Source: Flagellimonas beolgyonensis (lineage in GTDB: Bacteria > Bacteroidota > Bacteroidia > Flavobacteriales > Flavobacteriaceae). From it: a DNA stretch of 64,000 bases. The translations under genes and the position numbers were made by a program. Numbering within the stretch: the stretch's first letter is position 1; each line of letters starts with the position of its first letter. The DNA lies in contig NZ_RZMY01000015.1 of NCBI RefSeq assembly GCF_003992615.1, positions 62,001 through 126,000 of the forward strand, in the 5' to 3' direction. Positions 8,318 through 16,586 of this stretch are shown one piece after another. Under the pieces are notes generated by a model, which saw only the letters and a program-made list of their open reading frames with translations, did not search any database and had not been told where the DNA came from.

Positions 8318-9106
8318 ATGCAAACAGAAAAGGTGATAGACCATATCGTAAATTGGCTAAGGGATTATGCCACCAATGCAAAATGCAAGGGATTTGTGAT
8401 CGGTGTTTCCGGTGGGATCGATTCGGCAGTTACCTCCACATTATGTGCCAAAACAGGTCTGGACCTTCTTTGTCTGGAAATGCCCATTCACCAAGGCGAG
8501 AACCAAGTAACCCGAGCCGACAGGCATATTGATTGGCTCATGGAGCATTTTCCCCATGTTTCTCGTCAACCTGTGAACCTGACACCTGTTTTTGATAGTT
8601 TGGTTGCAGCCTTTCCGAAGGTGGACAATGAGGAGTACAGACATATGTCGCTGGCCAATACCAGAGCCAGACTTCGGATGACGACCCTATATTATTTTGC
8701 GGCACTTGAAGGCTATTTGGTTGCAGGCACAGGCAATAAAGTTGAGGACTTTGGCATCGGATTTTACACCAAATATGGTGATGGAGGTGTAGATTTGAGC
8801 CCAATCGCCGACCTTGTTAAAACAGAGGTCTATGAATTGGGAAGGGTTCTTGGCGTAAACCAGGACATTATGGAAGCGCCACCAACGGATGGACTTTGGG
8901 GTGATAGCAGAACCGACGAAGATCAAATCGGCGCCAGTTATCCCGAATTGGAATGGGCTATGCAAATGGATGAAGCGGGGAAAAATTTGGATGACTTTTC
9001 TGATAGGCAACGGGAAGTATTCGCTATTTACAAAAAGTACAATACTGCCAATAAACATAAGATGGTTCCCATCCCCATATGTGAGATTCCAGAAGACTTA
9101 AAATAA
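8318..9106 (+). CDS. nadE: Ammonia-dependent NAD(+) synthase
   Basis: Last step of NAD synthesis: amidation of nicotinic acid adenine dinucleotide with ATP and ammonia. The 262-residue protein has the PP-loop SGGIDSA (residues 31-37), NTRARLRM, and the GTGNKVED and GIGFYTKYGDGGVD blocks. There is no N-terminal glutaminase (nitrilase) domain, so it is the NH3-using type. Starts 66 bases from gldB, divergent, and ends at a clear terminator. Confidence 0.96.
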   Translation: MQTEKVIDHIVNWLRDYATNAKCKGFVIGVSGGIDSAVTSTLCAKTGLDLLCLEMPIHQGENQVTRADRHIDWLMEHFPHVSRQPVNLTPVFDSLVAAFPKVDNEEYRHMSLANTRARLRMTTLYYFAALEGYLVAGTGNKVEDFGIGFYTKYGDGGVDLSPIADLVKTEVYELGRVLGVNQDIMEAPPTDGLWGDSRTDEDQIGASYPELEWAMQMDEAGKNLDDFSDRQREVFAIYKKYNTANKHKMVPIPICEIPEDLK

Positions 9107-9140
9107 CCATTCAACCTATAAACCCCAGTTTAAAACGAAA

Positions 9141-9168
9141 AAAACCATAGTTTTTCTGTGGTTTTAAG
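9141..9168 (+). terminator. Terminator after nadE
   Basis: AAAACCATAG / CTGTGGTTTT stem (one G-U pair) with a T5 loop at 9151-9155. It has T residues in its 3' arm but no long trailing T-tract. Confidence 0.6.
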
Positions 9169-9267
9169 AAAAAAATTACAGTTTTACGACCGCAATGTGT
9201 TATCTTGCTGGCTATGTTAAGCTTATTGCGCAGCACTAACCAAACGAAAAATTAATTTTATTACCGA

Positions 9268-9897
9268 ATGATAAAAGTATTGATCGCTGACAGCCATCCC
9301 GTAGTCAGATTAGGTATAAAAAAGGTACTTGAATCCAGTTCAGACATCGAAATCATTGGCGATGTTTCCACCACAGAAGAGCTTTTTGAATCCTTAAAAA
9401 ACGTTTCCCCGGAGGTCATCATTTTGGAGATGGACATTCCCGAAATCAATGGCATTGCAGCCCTAAGAAAGTTGAAATCAGAGTTCCCTGACATCAAGAC
9501 TTTGATGTTCAGCGGACAATCCGAAGATGTGTATGCCCTGAGCACCATCCGTGCAGGCGCTTATGGCTACCTATCCAAAACAGCCGATTTGGACTACATC
9601 GTATCCGCCGTAAAAAAGGTGAGCGAAGGCAACATGTTCATCACCAATGAACTTGCGCAGCGTTTAGCATTTGACGAAGGCACACAAAAACCACGTAGGT
9701 TCTTTAGAAAATTATCTTCAAGAGAGGTCGAAGTACTTAAACTTTTGGCCAGTGGAAAGCGTAACAAGGAAGTGGCCGAAGGCCTCAACCTTAACGAAAA
9801 AACCGTGAGCACCTACAAGGCAAGGTTGATGAAGAAGTTGAACGTTGATAATTTGGTGGACCTATTACAGCAGGCCAAAGCCTTGGAATTGTATTAA
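9268..9897 (+). CDS. LuxR/NarL-family response regulator with Glu at the phosphoacceptor site
   Basis: 209 residues: receiver domain (1-120) and C-terminal LuxR-type helix-turn-helix (about 143-205; SSREVEVLKLLASG, then NEKTVSTYKARLMKKL). In the receiver the residue four before the conserved Pro, normally the phosphorylated Asp, is Glu54 (EMDIP). The second acidic pocket residue is Ser9 (DSHP instead of DDHP). Ser82 and Lys104 of the switch are kept. Such a receiver cannot be phosphorylated normally and may be fixed in an active-like state. No kinase gene is adjacent. It sits alone between two terminators, upstream of convergent dnaG. The target genes are unknown. Confidence 0.88.
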   Translation: MIKVLIADSHPVVRLGIKKVLESSSDIEIIGDVSTTEELFESLKNVSPEVIILEMDIPEINGIAALRKLKSEFPDIKTLMFSGQSEDVYALSTIRAGAYGYLSKTADLDYIVSAVKKVSEGNMFITNELAQRLAFDEGTQKPRRFFRKLSSREVEVLKLLASGKRNKEVAEGLNLNEKTVSTYKARLMKKLNVDNLVDLLQQAKALELY

Positions 9898-9926
9898 AAT
9901 ACCCAACCAAACCAACTATAGTAATT

Positions 9927-9955
9927 CCCTTTCGTTTTTACGGAAGGGTTTTTTT
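9927..9955 (+). terminator. Terminator after response regulator
   Basis: CCCTTTCG / CGGAAGGG stem followed by seven T, ending just before the stop of convergent dnaG. Confidence 0.8.
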
Positions 9956-9957
9956 GT

Positions 9958-11931
9958 TCAGGAAAGTACCCGGTTCAATTTGGCGTTCAATAGTTTGTTC
10001 AGCTGAAGGTAATTCACTATTTCTTCCAAGATCTCGGAATTGTCGCCATTGTGGTCCTCGGTTTTCTCTTGCAGTTTTTGGATACGGTTTTTGATCAGAT
10101 TGCATCGCAAGGTCAATATGGTTTCCCCTACCAATTGGGCCACGCCCAGTTGTTTTTCTTTGGGGTAGATTTCCCTACGCTCCCAATCGTGCAATACATA
10201 TTGCTCTTCTTCCATTAAAATGGAAGAAACCTCAGCAACAATCTCTTGATCCAACTCTGCCATAAAGGTATTGATGGAAAAATCGGCATCCTCATTCAAC
10301 CGTTCTATCAACTTATAGTAAATGACCTTAAATTGTTCGTTGGTAAGTTCAATCTCATCTTCCTGAAGGTCCAAATACACTTTTTCATAGACCTTAGCCT
10401 CCACAATTTCCGGTTCCAAAACCAATTCCCCTTTTTCATTTTCCTTAAGGACCAAATCCTCGAACTCCTGTTTTTGGTCCCCATAGAGCAATAGCATCTC
10501 AATGATCTTGCGCTCGAGTTCGTACTGCACGTCCACCTTTTCGACCACAGCATCGTTTCGGACCACTTCGAAGGCCTTTTGTTCCTGCTTCACCTTCTTG
10601 GAAGCGTCGGACAGTCCTTTTTTATCGATTTGTGCCAGCGTGTTGTAGAGCACTTCTTCCGAGATTTGCATGATCTTGGCGCACTCTTGCACATAGATTT
10701 CCTGCTGTATCCGATCGGGAATCTTGCTGATACTATTTACGATGTCCCGGACGGTATCGGCTCGTTTTATGGGGTCGTTGGCAGCTTCGTTGGCCAACAA
10801 TGAGGTCTTGAACTGGATAAAATCCTTGGCGTTCTCTTCCAAATAGAGCACCAAATCTTCATAGGTGTTGCCCTTGGCAAAACTATCGGGGTCTTCACCT
10901 TCTGGAAAGGTACACACCTTAACGTTCATGCCCTGTTCCAAGATCAAATCGATTCCACGGAGCGAGGCCCGTAATCCGGCCGCATCGCCATCGAACAATA
11001 CCGTGATGTTCTTGGTCAACCGATTGATCAACCGAATCTGTTCGGGAGTAAGTGCCGTGCCACTGGACGATACCACGTTTTCCACTCCTCTTTGGTACAT
11101 CTGGATCACGTCGGTATACCCTTCCACCAAGTAGCAATTGTCTTCTTTGGCTATGGCCTGTTTGGCATAATAAATACCGTACAGCACCTTACTTTTGTGG
11201 TAAATCTCACTTTCAGGGGAGTTCAGGTATTTGGCCGCTTTCTTGTCGTTGCCCAAAATTCGGCCACCGAATCCCAGCACCCGACCGCTCATGGAGTGGA
11301 TGGGAAACATGACCCTTCCCTTAAACCGGTCAAAAGTTTTGGCATCACCACCGGTCTGCTCCTTCACAATGGTCAAACCTGTTTTTTCCAAGAACTCCAG
11401 TTGATAACCTTCATCCAAAGCACTTTTGGTAAAGGCTTCCCACTCATCCAAACTATAGCCCAGTCCAAATTTCTTTATGGTATCGTCGGTAAACCCACGT
11501 TCCTTAAAATAGGAAAGTCCAATGGCCTTGCCCGGTTCTGTTTCCCAAAGGGTATTTGAAAAATATTTTTGTGCGTACTCCGAGACCAAGTACATACTTT
11601 CCCTTTCGTTGGCCTGTTCCTTCTGCTCGTTGGTCTGCTCGGTCTCCTCTATTTCAATGTTATACTTTTTGGCCAAATATTTTATGGCCTCCGGATAGGT
11701 AAAATGTTCGTGTTCCATTAAAAAAGCAACCACATTGCCTCCTTTTCCGCTACTGAAATCCTTCCAGATCTGCTTCACCGGACTTACCATAAAACTGGGA
11801 GTGCGCTCATCAGTGAAAGGACTCAACCCCTTAAAATTGGAACCTGATTTTTTCAATTGCACAAAATCCCCGATCACCTCCTCTACCCGGGCGGTCTCAT
11901 ACACTTGGTCTATGGTATTTTTTGAAATCAA
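9958..11931 (-). CDS. dnaG: DNA primase DnaG lacking the zinc ligands
   Basis: Primase that makes RNA primers at the replication fork. From the TTG at 11931 (chosen because it gives the family N-terminus MISKNTID) it is 657 residues. The toprim domain is intact: EGYTDV, then DGDAAG, then a GEDPDSF block. The N-terminal domain aligns well with CHC2 zinc fingers, but the four metal ligands are replaced: LSPFT instead of CPFH (Ser37 and Thr40) and KDFSSG instead of HCFGCG (Asp58 and Ser61). The C-terminal part is a helical helicase-binding region. Another in-frame TTG exists at 11973; there is no ATG. Confidence 0.95.
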   Translation of the reverse strand: MISKNTIDQVYETARVEEVIGDFVQLKKSGSNFKGLSPFTDERTPSFMVSPVKQIWKDFSSGKGGNVVAFLMEHEHFTYPEAIKYLAKKYNIEIEETEQTNEQKEQANERESMYLVSEYAQKYFSNTLWETEPGKAIGLSYFKERGFTDDTIKKFGLGYSLDEWEAFTKSALDEGYQLEFLEKTGLTIVKEQTGGDAKTFDRFKGRVMFPIHSMSGRVLGFGGRILGNDKKAAKYLNSPESEIYHKSKVLYGIYYAKQAIAKEDNCYLVEGYTDVIQMYQRGVENVVSSSGTALTPEQIRLINRLTKNITVLFDGDAAGLRASLRGIDLILEQGMNVKVCTFPEGEDPDSFAKGNTYEDLVLYLEENAKDFIQFKTSLLANEAANDPIKRADTVRDIVNSISKIPDRIQQEIYVQECAKIMQISEEVLYNTLAQIDKKGLSDASKKVKQEQKAFEVVRNDAVVEKVDVQYELERKIIEMLLLYGDQKQEFEDLVLKENEKGELVLEPEIVEAKVYEKVYLDLQEDEIELTNEQFKVIYYKLIERLNEDADFSINTFMAELDQEIVAEVSSILMEEEQYVLHDWERREIYPKEKQLGVAQLVGETILTLRCNLIKNRIQKLQEKTEDHNGDNSEILEEIVNYLQLNKLLNAKLNRVLS

Positions 11932-12106
11932 GGAGTTGTAAATCTTAGACCGATAAAGGTAACTAAAATACAAGATTCATCCCTAACGAAATCTGCCCAT
12001 ACCTTACCAAAGAATTTGCTTTTCCAATGGGCACATGCTGACCAAAGTCATAGGGCATTTACAATGTTTTTTGTCCCTTTGATGGATGGAACAAAACAGC
12101 GAAGTC

Positions 12107-12628
12107 ATGAAAATTTTGATCATTTACGGAACCATTGAAGGACAGACCCGCAAGATTGCGCGGTATATGGAAGATGTACTGCAAGAGGCCAAACATGCGG
12201 TCGTAATTTCCAACGCAACCGAAGATCCACCATCACCCAAAGAATTTGACATGGTACTGATCGGAAGCTCCATACACCTGCACAAATACAACAGCGCCAT
12301 CAAACACTACGTTACGGAGCACGTAGACGAGTTGAACAAGAAACCGAGTGCGTTCTTTTCCGTATGCATGGCGGTAGCCTCCAACATTCCCGAAGAGCAC
12401 GAAGAAGTAGCAAAGATCGCATCCGATTTCCTGGAACAAACTGGTTGGAAAACCAATACCGTTTGGCATTGGGCAGGGGCATTACGCTATACCCAATATG
12501 ACTATTTTAAAAAATTGACCATGCGTATGATTGCCAAAAAACAAGGGGGCGCCACTGATACGAGCAAGGATCATGAATACACGGATTGGGATAAAGTAAA
12601 AACTTCGGTTCTGGATTTTGTGCAATAA
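12107..12628 (+). CDS. HemG-like flavodoxin-domain protein
   Basis: 173-residue long-chain flavodoxin-fold protein. The FMN phosphate loop is seen at the N-terminus (YGTIEGQTRKIA), with GSSIH in the second loop and the WHWAGALRYTQYDY segment typical of menaquinone-dependent protoporphyrinogen IX dehydrogenase (HemG). HemG oxidises protoporphyrinogen to protoporphyrin in heme synthesis. No other heme gene is nearby, and short flavodoxin-like proteins of this kind are not all HemG, so the function is probable rather than certain. An upstream in-frame ATG lies at 12086. Confidence 0.72.
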   Translation: MKILIIYGTIEGQTRKIARYMEDVLQEAKHAVVISNATEDPPSPKEFDMVLIGSSIHLHKYNSAIKHYVTEHVDELNKKPSAFFSVCMAVASNIPEEHEEVAKIASDFLEQTGWKTNTVWHWAGALRYTQYDYFKKLTMRMIAKKQGGATDTSKDHEYTDWDKVKTSVLDFVQ

Positions 12629-12642
12629 AATCGTTAACTTAA

Positions 12643-12957
12643 ATGCATATGGACAAGCATAGTTTTGACACCCTTTCCGAAGCAGTAAATACATTGACCC
12701 AAGAAGGGTACGAAGAAGATTTTGAAGCTGTAGGCAATTGTATTAAAGCACTCTATTCCAAAAAGGAATACCAGCCCAATGACTTATTGATCGTTGACAC
12801 CTATCGATTCGAGGGCATGACCAACCCCGACGATCAGGCAACGGTTTTTAGTATAATGGCCAATGATGGGACCAAAGGCACCTTAGTCATGTCCTATAGT
12901 GCCGAGCATAGTCAAAATGTTGCATTGATCCAACAAATTCCTATTAAAAGGGATTGA
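12643..12957 (+). CDS. Small conserved protein of unknown function
   Basis: 104 residues, acidic, with no signal peptide or membrane segment. The N-terminal region (SFDTLSEAVNTLTQEGYEEDF) resembles small Bacteroidota proteins sometimes labelled phosphoribosylpyrophosphate synthetase without basis; no PRPP-binding motif is present. It follows the HemG-like gene by 14 bases and ends three bases before the convergent dioxygenase gene. An ATG at 12649 is a possible alternative start. Confidence 0.6.
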   Translation: MHMDKHSFDTLSEAVNTLTQEGYEEDFEAVGNCIKALYSKKEYQPNDLLIVDTYRFEGMTNPDDQATVFSIMANDGTKGTLVMSYSAEHSQNVALIQQIPIKRD

Positions 12958-12960
12958 TTG

Positions 12961-13551
12961 TTATCCGAAGAATTTCCCTAGAGCCGAAGGCTGATACAAT
13001 AGCCACCCTGTTAGGCTAAATCTACTTTTGTGGGCTTCCAAAACGGCGTGGGGCACTGTGGCACTTTTAAACATCACGCAACGAGCCGCCAACGGTTCCA
13101 CCAAAAAGTTGGAGCCGTCCTTTTCGAAAATTTCCAGCTCGCCCCCATCTCCTGGTTGCCAATTTTCATTCAGGTACATGATCACGGAAATCATCCGGTT
13201 GTTCCTATGTTCAAACTGGTCCAAATGTTTGTCATAATGGCCACCGGATGGGTAATGGGCCAAATGGAACTCATAACCCGACAAGCTTAAATAGCAGTAT
13301 CTGTTGAACATGTGGACAATCTCATCCACCAAAAACCAAAAAGGTTCCAGTTCGGTATCACGTTTACGATCCAACCAATAGGTGAAATCGCCACGGACCT
13401 TGGTATTGATTTGGTTGTCGGCGTTCGCACCGATACCGGCTTCGGTAAAACTGTTCAACTTGGACAAAAAGAAAGAACGGACCTTTTCGTAAAGATCTTG
13501 GGGTAGAAATTGGTCCACGACCACATAATCGTTTTCGGAGATGTCATCCAT
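12961..13551 (-). CDS. 2-oxoglutarate/Fe(II)-dependent dioxygenase (prolyl-hydroxylase-like)
   Basis: 196-residue double-stranded beta-helix oxygenase. The iron ligands are visible: HxD in YDKHLDQF and the distal His in VPHAV, with the Arg for 2-oxoglutarate in SRFSLTGW. The metal site and GGxLxIF-like strand (GGELEIFE) fit the prolyl 4-hydroxylase/PKHD group. These hydroxylate a protein side chain, cofactor or small molecule; the substrate cannot be deduced. I chose the ATG at 13551; a TTG reading adds 13 residues. Transcribed alone on the minus strand. Confidence 0.82.
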   Translation of the reverse strand: MDDISENDYVVVDQFLPQDLYEKVRSFFLSKLNSFTEAGIGANADNQINTKVRGDFTYWLDRKRDTELEPFWFLVDEIVHMFNRYCYLSLSGYEFHLAHYPSGGHYDKHLDQFEHRNNRMISVIMYLNENWQPGDGGELEIFEKDGSNFLVEPLAARCVMFKSATVPHAVLEAHKSRFSLTGWLLYQPSALGKFFG

Positions 13552-13707
13552 CCAGGACAACCAGTTCTCCTCACCATGTACGGTTTTCAATTGTTATAAA
13601 ACGTGCGCGAATGTAGAAAATATTTAAAAAGGAAATTCAAAATTTTAATCAAGCCAAAGGAATGCTATAACTTAGCCTTGTCATATCAAAACAACAACCC
13701 CTACGCA

Positions 13708-13950
13708 ATGATTCTCTTTTTCGGAACACGGCCCGGTAAAAAAAACATCAAAAAACTGGACGGTGCAACCTGCCCTTATTGTCATCAGGTAGACACAATG
13801 ACCGCTGTTATGCAACCGAATTATGCCCATCTATTTTGGATTCCGGTCTTTACCATAAGTAATGTGAAATATGCGGAATGTTCGTATTGCAAACGCGGTT
13901 TTGACAAAGAGGAATTTACACCGGAAATGGAAGGGGCACTTACTGAATAA
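13708..13950 (+). CDS. Zinc-ribbon family protein
   Basis: 80-residue cytoplasmic protein with two CxxC pairs (CPYC near residue 22 and CSYC near 59), which most likely bind one zinc ion, and hydrophobic residues between them (HLFWIPVF). It resembles zinc-ribbon proteins often seen in Bacteroidota with no assigned role. The ATG at 13708 was preferred over the long upstream extension, which has no coding character and runs through the intergenic region. Confidence 0.7.
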   Translation: MILFFGTRPGKKNIKKLDGATCPYCHQVDTMTAVMQPNYAHLFWIPVFTISNVKYAECSYCKRGFDKEEFTPEMEGALTE

Positions 13951-13981
13951 AAAACGCAGTTGGAAACGAATCCCAACTGCG
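13948..13981 (-). terminator. Terminator for outer-membrane protein gene (minus strand)
   Basis: CGCAGTTGG / CCAACTGCG perfect 9-bp stem followed on the minus strand by a T-run (A-run at 13949-13954 on plus). It serves the gene ending at 14006 and may also end the zinc-ribbon transcript. Confidence 0.75.
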
Positions 13982-14005
13982 CTTGAATCAACTGCTTGTT
14001 ATCGG

Positions 14006-15079
14006 TTAAATATCGAACCGAAGGCCCAAGGAAATATTGTTCTGTTTGATATCGGCATCCTTAAAAATGGGATTCAGGTCATATTTCAAATACAACAAAA
14101 CCCCGTCAAAGCCCATGTACCCACTTACTCCGTAGATCAGGTCGCTGGTATTGTAGTCGCGTTTCAATTTATCCTTTACATTTTCGCCATCGCGGTCATA
14201 TTTCAATTTCTGTCGCGTACCCAAATTGAATCCACCATAGCCGCCGACACCCAATCTAAATTGATTTCTGATGGAATAACGAACAGTGCGGTCGGTCTTT
14301 TTGAATTTTGAGGGTCCAAATTCAAAATGAACGGGGAATACAAGGTTATCCATACGCAATTTGGCCTTGTCCAGATCAAACTCGAAATCTTCCAAGACGG
14401 TTTGATCGCCATTTTGGACAAAAATCTGGTTTCCTTCGGGCTTTAACCCGTTAAACTGAAATGAAAATCCATAGTTAAAGCGCAACCAGTTGGAATTCCG
14501 AAATACACGGGTACGCCATTGCCATCCCATTTCAAAAAATCGGCTACCTCCAATTTTATAAGGTGAATCATCGATGGACTGTCCCTCGATCAAGGCATTG
14601 TTCAACCCAATGGCAAACACAAAATCGGAATACGTTCGTCGGTCGTATTTGATCTTATGCCTCCATCGATGGGTATTAAAGGAGAAGGCAGGTCTACCAT
14701 CGATCATGATACCCAAGTGCACCCGGTCATCATTATCCAGGGAATCCACCGTCGTAAGAGTCAACACATCACCTTCATTTCGTTCCAACAAAGCAATTTT
14801 GTTATCGATGATACCTACACGGTTCTCGATGTTCAAGGCGCGCCTTTTGGCTACCTCTTCTTTCAGGATCTTGGCTTCGGCCTCCGAAATATCGCCCCGT
14901 TCCATTCGTTTGTTGATATCCCTGACCTCAAATTTCAGGGCCTCCTTTTCCTGTTCAATGATTCGCTCCCGTTGGGCTTTGAGGATTTCAACCTCTCTTT
15001 TGTAATCTTCTTGTCCCCTTACCTGAAAAGCAACGAACAAAAAAAACAAAGCTGCTAAATGAAGTGTAATTTTTCTCAT
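14006..15079 (-). CDS. Outer-membrane beta-barrel protein with coiled-coil N-terminus
   Basis: 357 residues. A signal peptide (MRKITLHLAALFFLFVAFQ, cleavage near VRGQ) is followed by a charged helical stretch of about 80 residues likely to form a coiled coil, then a C-terminal half rich in alternating aromatic/polar strands ending in LGLRFDI, typical of an outer-membrane barrel. I do not recognise the family. It is the third gene of the ECF sigma/anti-sigma cluster, 84 bases behind the anti-sigma-like gene. It may be the envelope target or sensor partner of that system; this is inferred from context. Confidence 0.7.
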   Translation of the reverse strand: MRKITLHLAALFFLFVAFQVRGQEDYKREVEILKAQRERIIEQEKEALKFEVRDINKRMERGDISEAEAKILKEEVAKRRALNIENRVGIIDNKIALLERNEGDVLTLTTVDSLDNDDRVHLGIMIDGRPAFSFNTHRWRHKIKYDRRTYSDFVFAIGLNNALIEGQSIDDSPYKIGGSRFFEMGWQWRTRVFRNSNWLRFNYGFSFQFNGLKPEGNQIFVQNGDQTVLEDFEFDLDKAKLRMDNLVFPVHFEFGPSKFKKTDRTVRYSIRNQFRLGVGGYGGFNLGTRQKLKYDRDGENVKDKLKRDYNTSDLIYGVSGYMGFDGVLLYLKYDLNPIFKDADIKQNNISLGLRFDI

Positions 15080-15163
15080 GATTGTTTTTGATTTATGGAC
15101 CTCCGCTCCCTGCCCACCCATTGTTGGGCAGGAATCTGGAAAATCCTTTTGATTGATGAATAA

Positions 15164-15898
15164 TTAATTGTTTCTATCGGCCACGGCAGTCCGCAATTTG
15201 AGATAGCCGTCTTTAAGGGCATCAAAAATTTGGTCACGGAACGATTCGTCGAGCTCATCCTCCACTTCGGCCAAAAGGGACATCGCATCCACTGAACCGC
15301 TTTGGGTGAACAGTTTATCGGTCAGTATTTGTCGTTGTGCCCTGCGAAGCAGGGAATCTACTTCCGCGTCGCTGACCTCCTGTTTTTGGTGCTCCAAAAG
15401 TTGTACCTGGGCAACCACTTCCTCCACTTTGAGTGCAATCAATTGGTCGGTAGGCTGTTCAAGTTCATTGTTAATAGGGGTCTTGGGAGTTTGGAGGGCC
15501 AATTCCCGTTCTTCACTTGAAAGTACATCCTCTACAGCATCATTACTTTCCCCTTTGTGTTGCGGTGGCAATGCATTTTCAACCCATCCATCTTGTTCCT
15601 TAATCGGCTCCTCTTGAACGATGGTGCTCTCGCCTTGGATTTCCTCAACATATTCGATACGTTGATTTCCCTCCACCACTTGGGGTTGCATTTCCTTAGC
15701 GGACTCCGCAGTAAAGAACAAGTAAGCAACCAGTACTATACCCAGAAAACTGGCTGCAATGGCCAAAGGGTACCAAGTACGCTTTCTTTTTTGTGGGGCG
15801 GTCGAAAGTTGGGACGCAATTTTTTCCCAAGCCTCTGGCGAAGGAGCAATTTGTCGCTCCTCCAATTTGTCTTTGATATGTTTTTCCAGTTTGTCCAT
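15164..15898 (-). CDS. Putative anti-sigma factor (single-pass membrane protein)
   Basis: 244 residues: a cytoplasmic N-terminal helical region (about 1-40, with PSPEAWEKI), basic KRKR, one membrane helix (about 44-64), and an acidic, low-complexity extracytoplasmic part rich in Gln and Glu. This layout, and the position five bases downstream of an ECF sigma gene, mark it as the cognate anti-sigma factor. No zinc (ZAS) motif is visible. The start was taken at the ATG (15898) after the sigma stop; longer readings overlap the sigma gene. Confidence 0.7.
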   Translation of the reverse strand: MDKLEKHIKDKLEERQIAPSPEAWEKIASQLSTAPQKRKRTWYPLAIAASFLGIVLVAYLFFTAESAKEMQPQVVEGNQRIEYVEEIQGESTIVQEEPIKEQDGWVENALPPQHKGESNDAVEDVLSSEERELALQTPKTPINNELEQPTDQLIALKVEEVVAQVQLLEHQKQEVSDAEVDSLLRRAQRQILTDKLFTQSGSVDAMSLLAEVEDELDESFRDQIFDALKDGYLKLRTAVADRNN

Positions 15899-15902
15899 AT
15901 CC

Positions 15903-16478
15903 TTATCTTTTGTTGGCCCCGGTCTTTTGGGGTGCCATTCCATTCAATCTTAAATTTTCCTGTAACATTTTTCGCGCCTTGAACAACTGGGATTTTGAAG
16001 TTCCCTCCGAGATGTCCAGCATTTTGGCTATCTCTTGGTGTCCATATCCTTCAATGGCATACAGCAAAAAAACCGTTTTGTACCCTTCGGGCAGATCATC
16101 GATCAACTGTTGCACATATTCAACATCCAATAGTCCCTCCGTAACGGAATGTTCCGGATTTTGGGACTCAAAAACGTAATCATCATATACCACAAACTGT
16201 CTTTTTCGCAAGTAGGAGATACTTTCCCGGACCATAATGGTCCTGATCCATCCCTCAAAACTTCCCTTGCCCTGAAAATCAACCAAGTGGTTGAACACTT
16301 TGATAAAACCATTGATCATTACATCTTCGGCAAAATGTTGATCTCGTATGTACTGTCTGCATACCCCTAACATTTTGGCAGCATACTTATCGTACAAAAC
16401 CTTTTGGGCCTGTCGATCCCCCTTGATCGACTTTTTGATCAATTGGGTTTCATTGCTATATAAAGAAATAATCTTCAA
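15903..16478 (-). CDS. ECF-type RNA polymerase sigma factor
   Basis: 191-residue sigma-70 family ECF factor: region 2 (about 25-90; QKVLYDKYAAKMLGVCRQYIRD then EDVMINGFIKVF) and region 4 (about 125-180; LPEGYKTVFLLYAIEGYGHQEIAKML). The start is taken at a TTG (16478) giving the KIISLYSNE opening common in flavobacterial homologues; a longer TTG reading starts at 16529. It heads a three-gene unit with the anti-sigma-like and barrel proteins, so it probably responds to an envelope signal. Confidence 0.9.
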   Translation of the reverse strand: MKIISLYSNETQLIKKSIKGDRQAQKVLYDKYAAKMLGVCRQYIRDQHFAEDVMINGFIKVFNHLVDFQGKGSFEGWIRTIMVRESISYLRKRQFVVYDDYVFESQNPEHSVTEGLLDVEYVQQLIDDLPEGYKTVFLLYAIEGYGHQEIAKMLDISEGTSKSQLFKARKMLQENLRLNGMAPQKTGANKR

Positions 16479-16586
16479 TGGTTCGGTTTCAACAGTGTTT
16501 CTATTTACATAGACGGAAAGATGGGACAAAGCGTTGCCTGAAAAATAAAATTTTTCACAACAAATTGAATATCAAAATATTAAAAA

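Noticed and set aside
12643..12957. Phosphoribosylpyrophosphate synthetase
   Set aside because: Too short and lacks the PRPP and ATP-binding motifs; this name is a carried-over label in databases.
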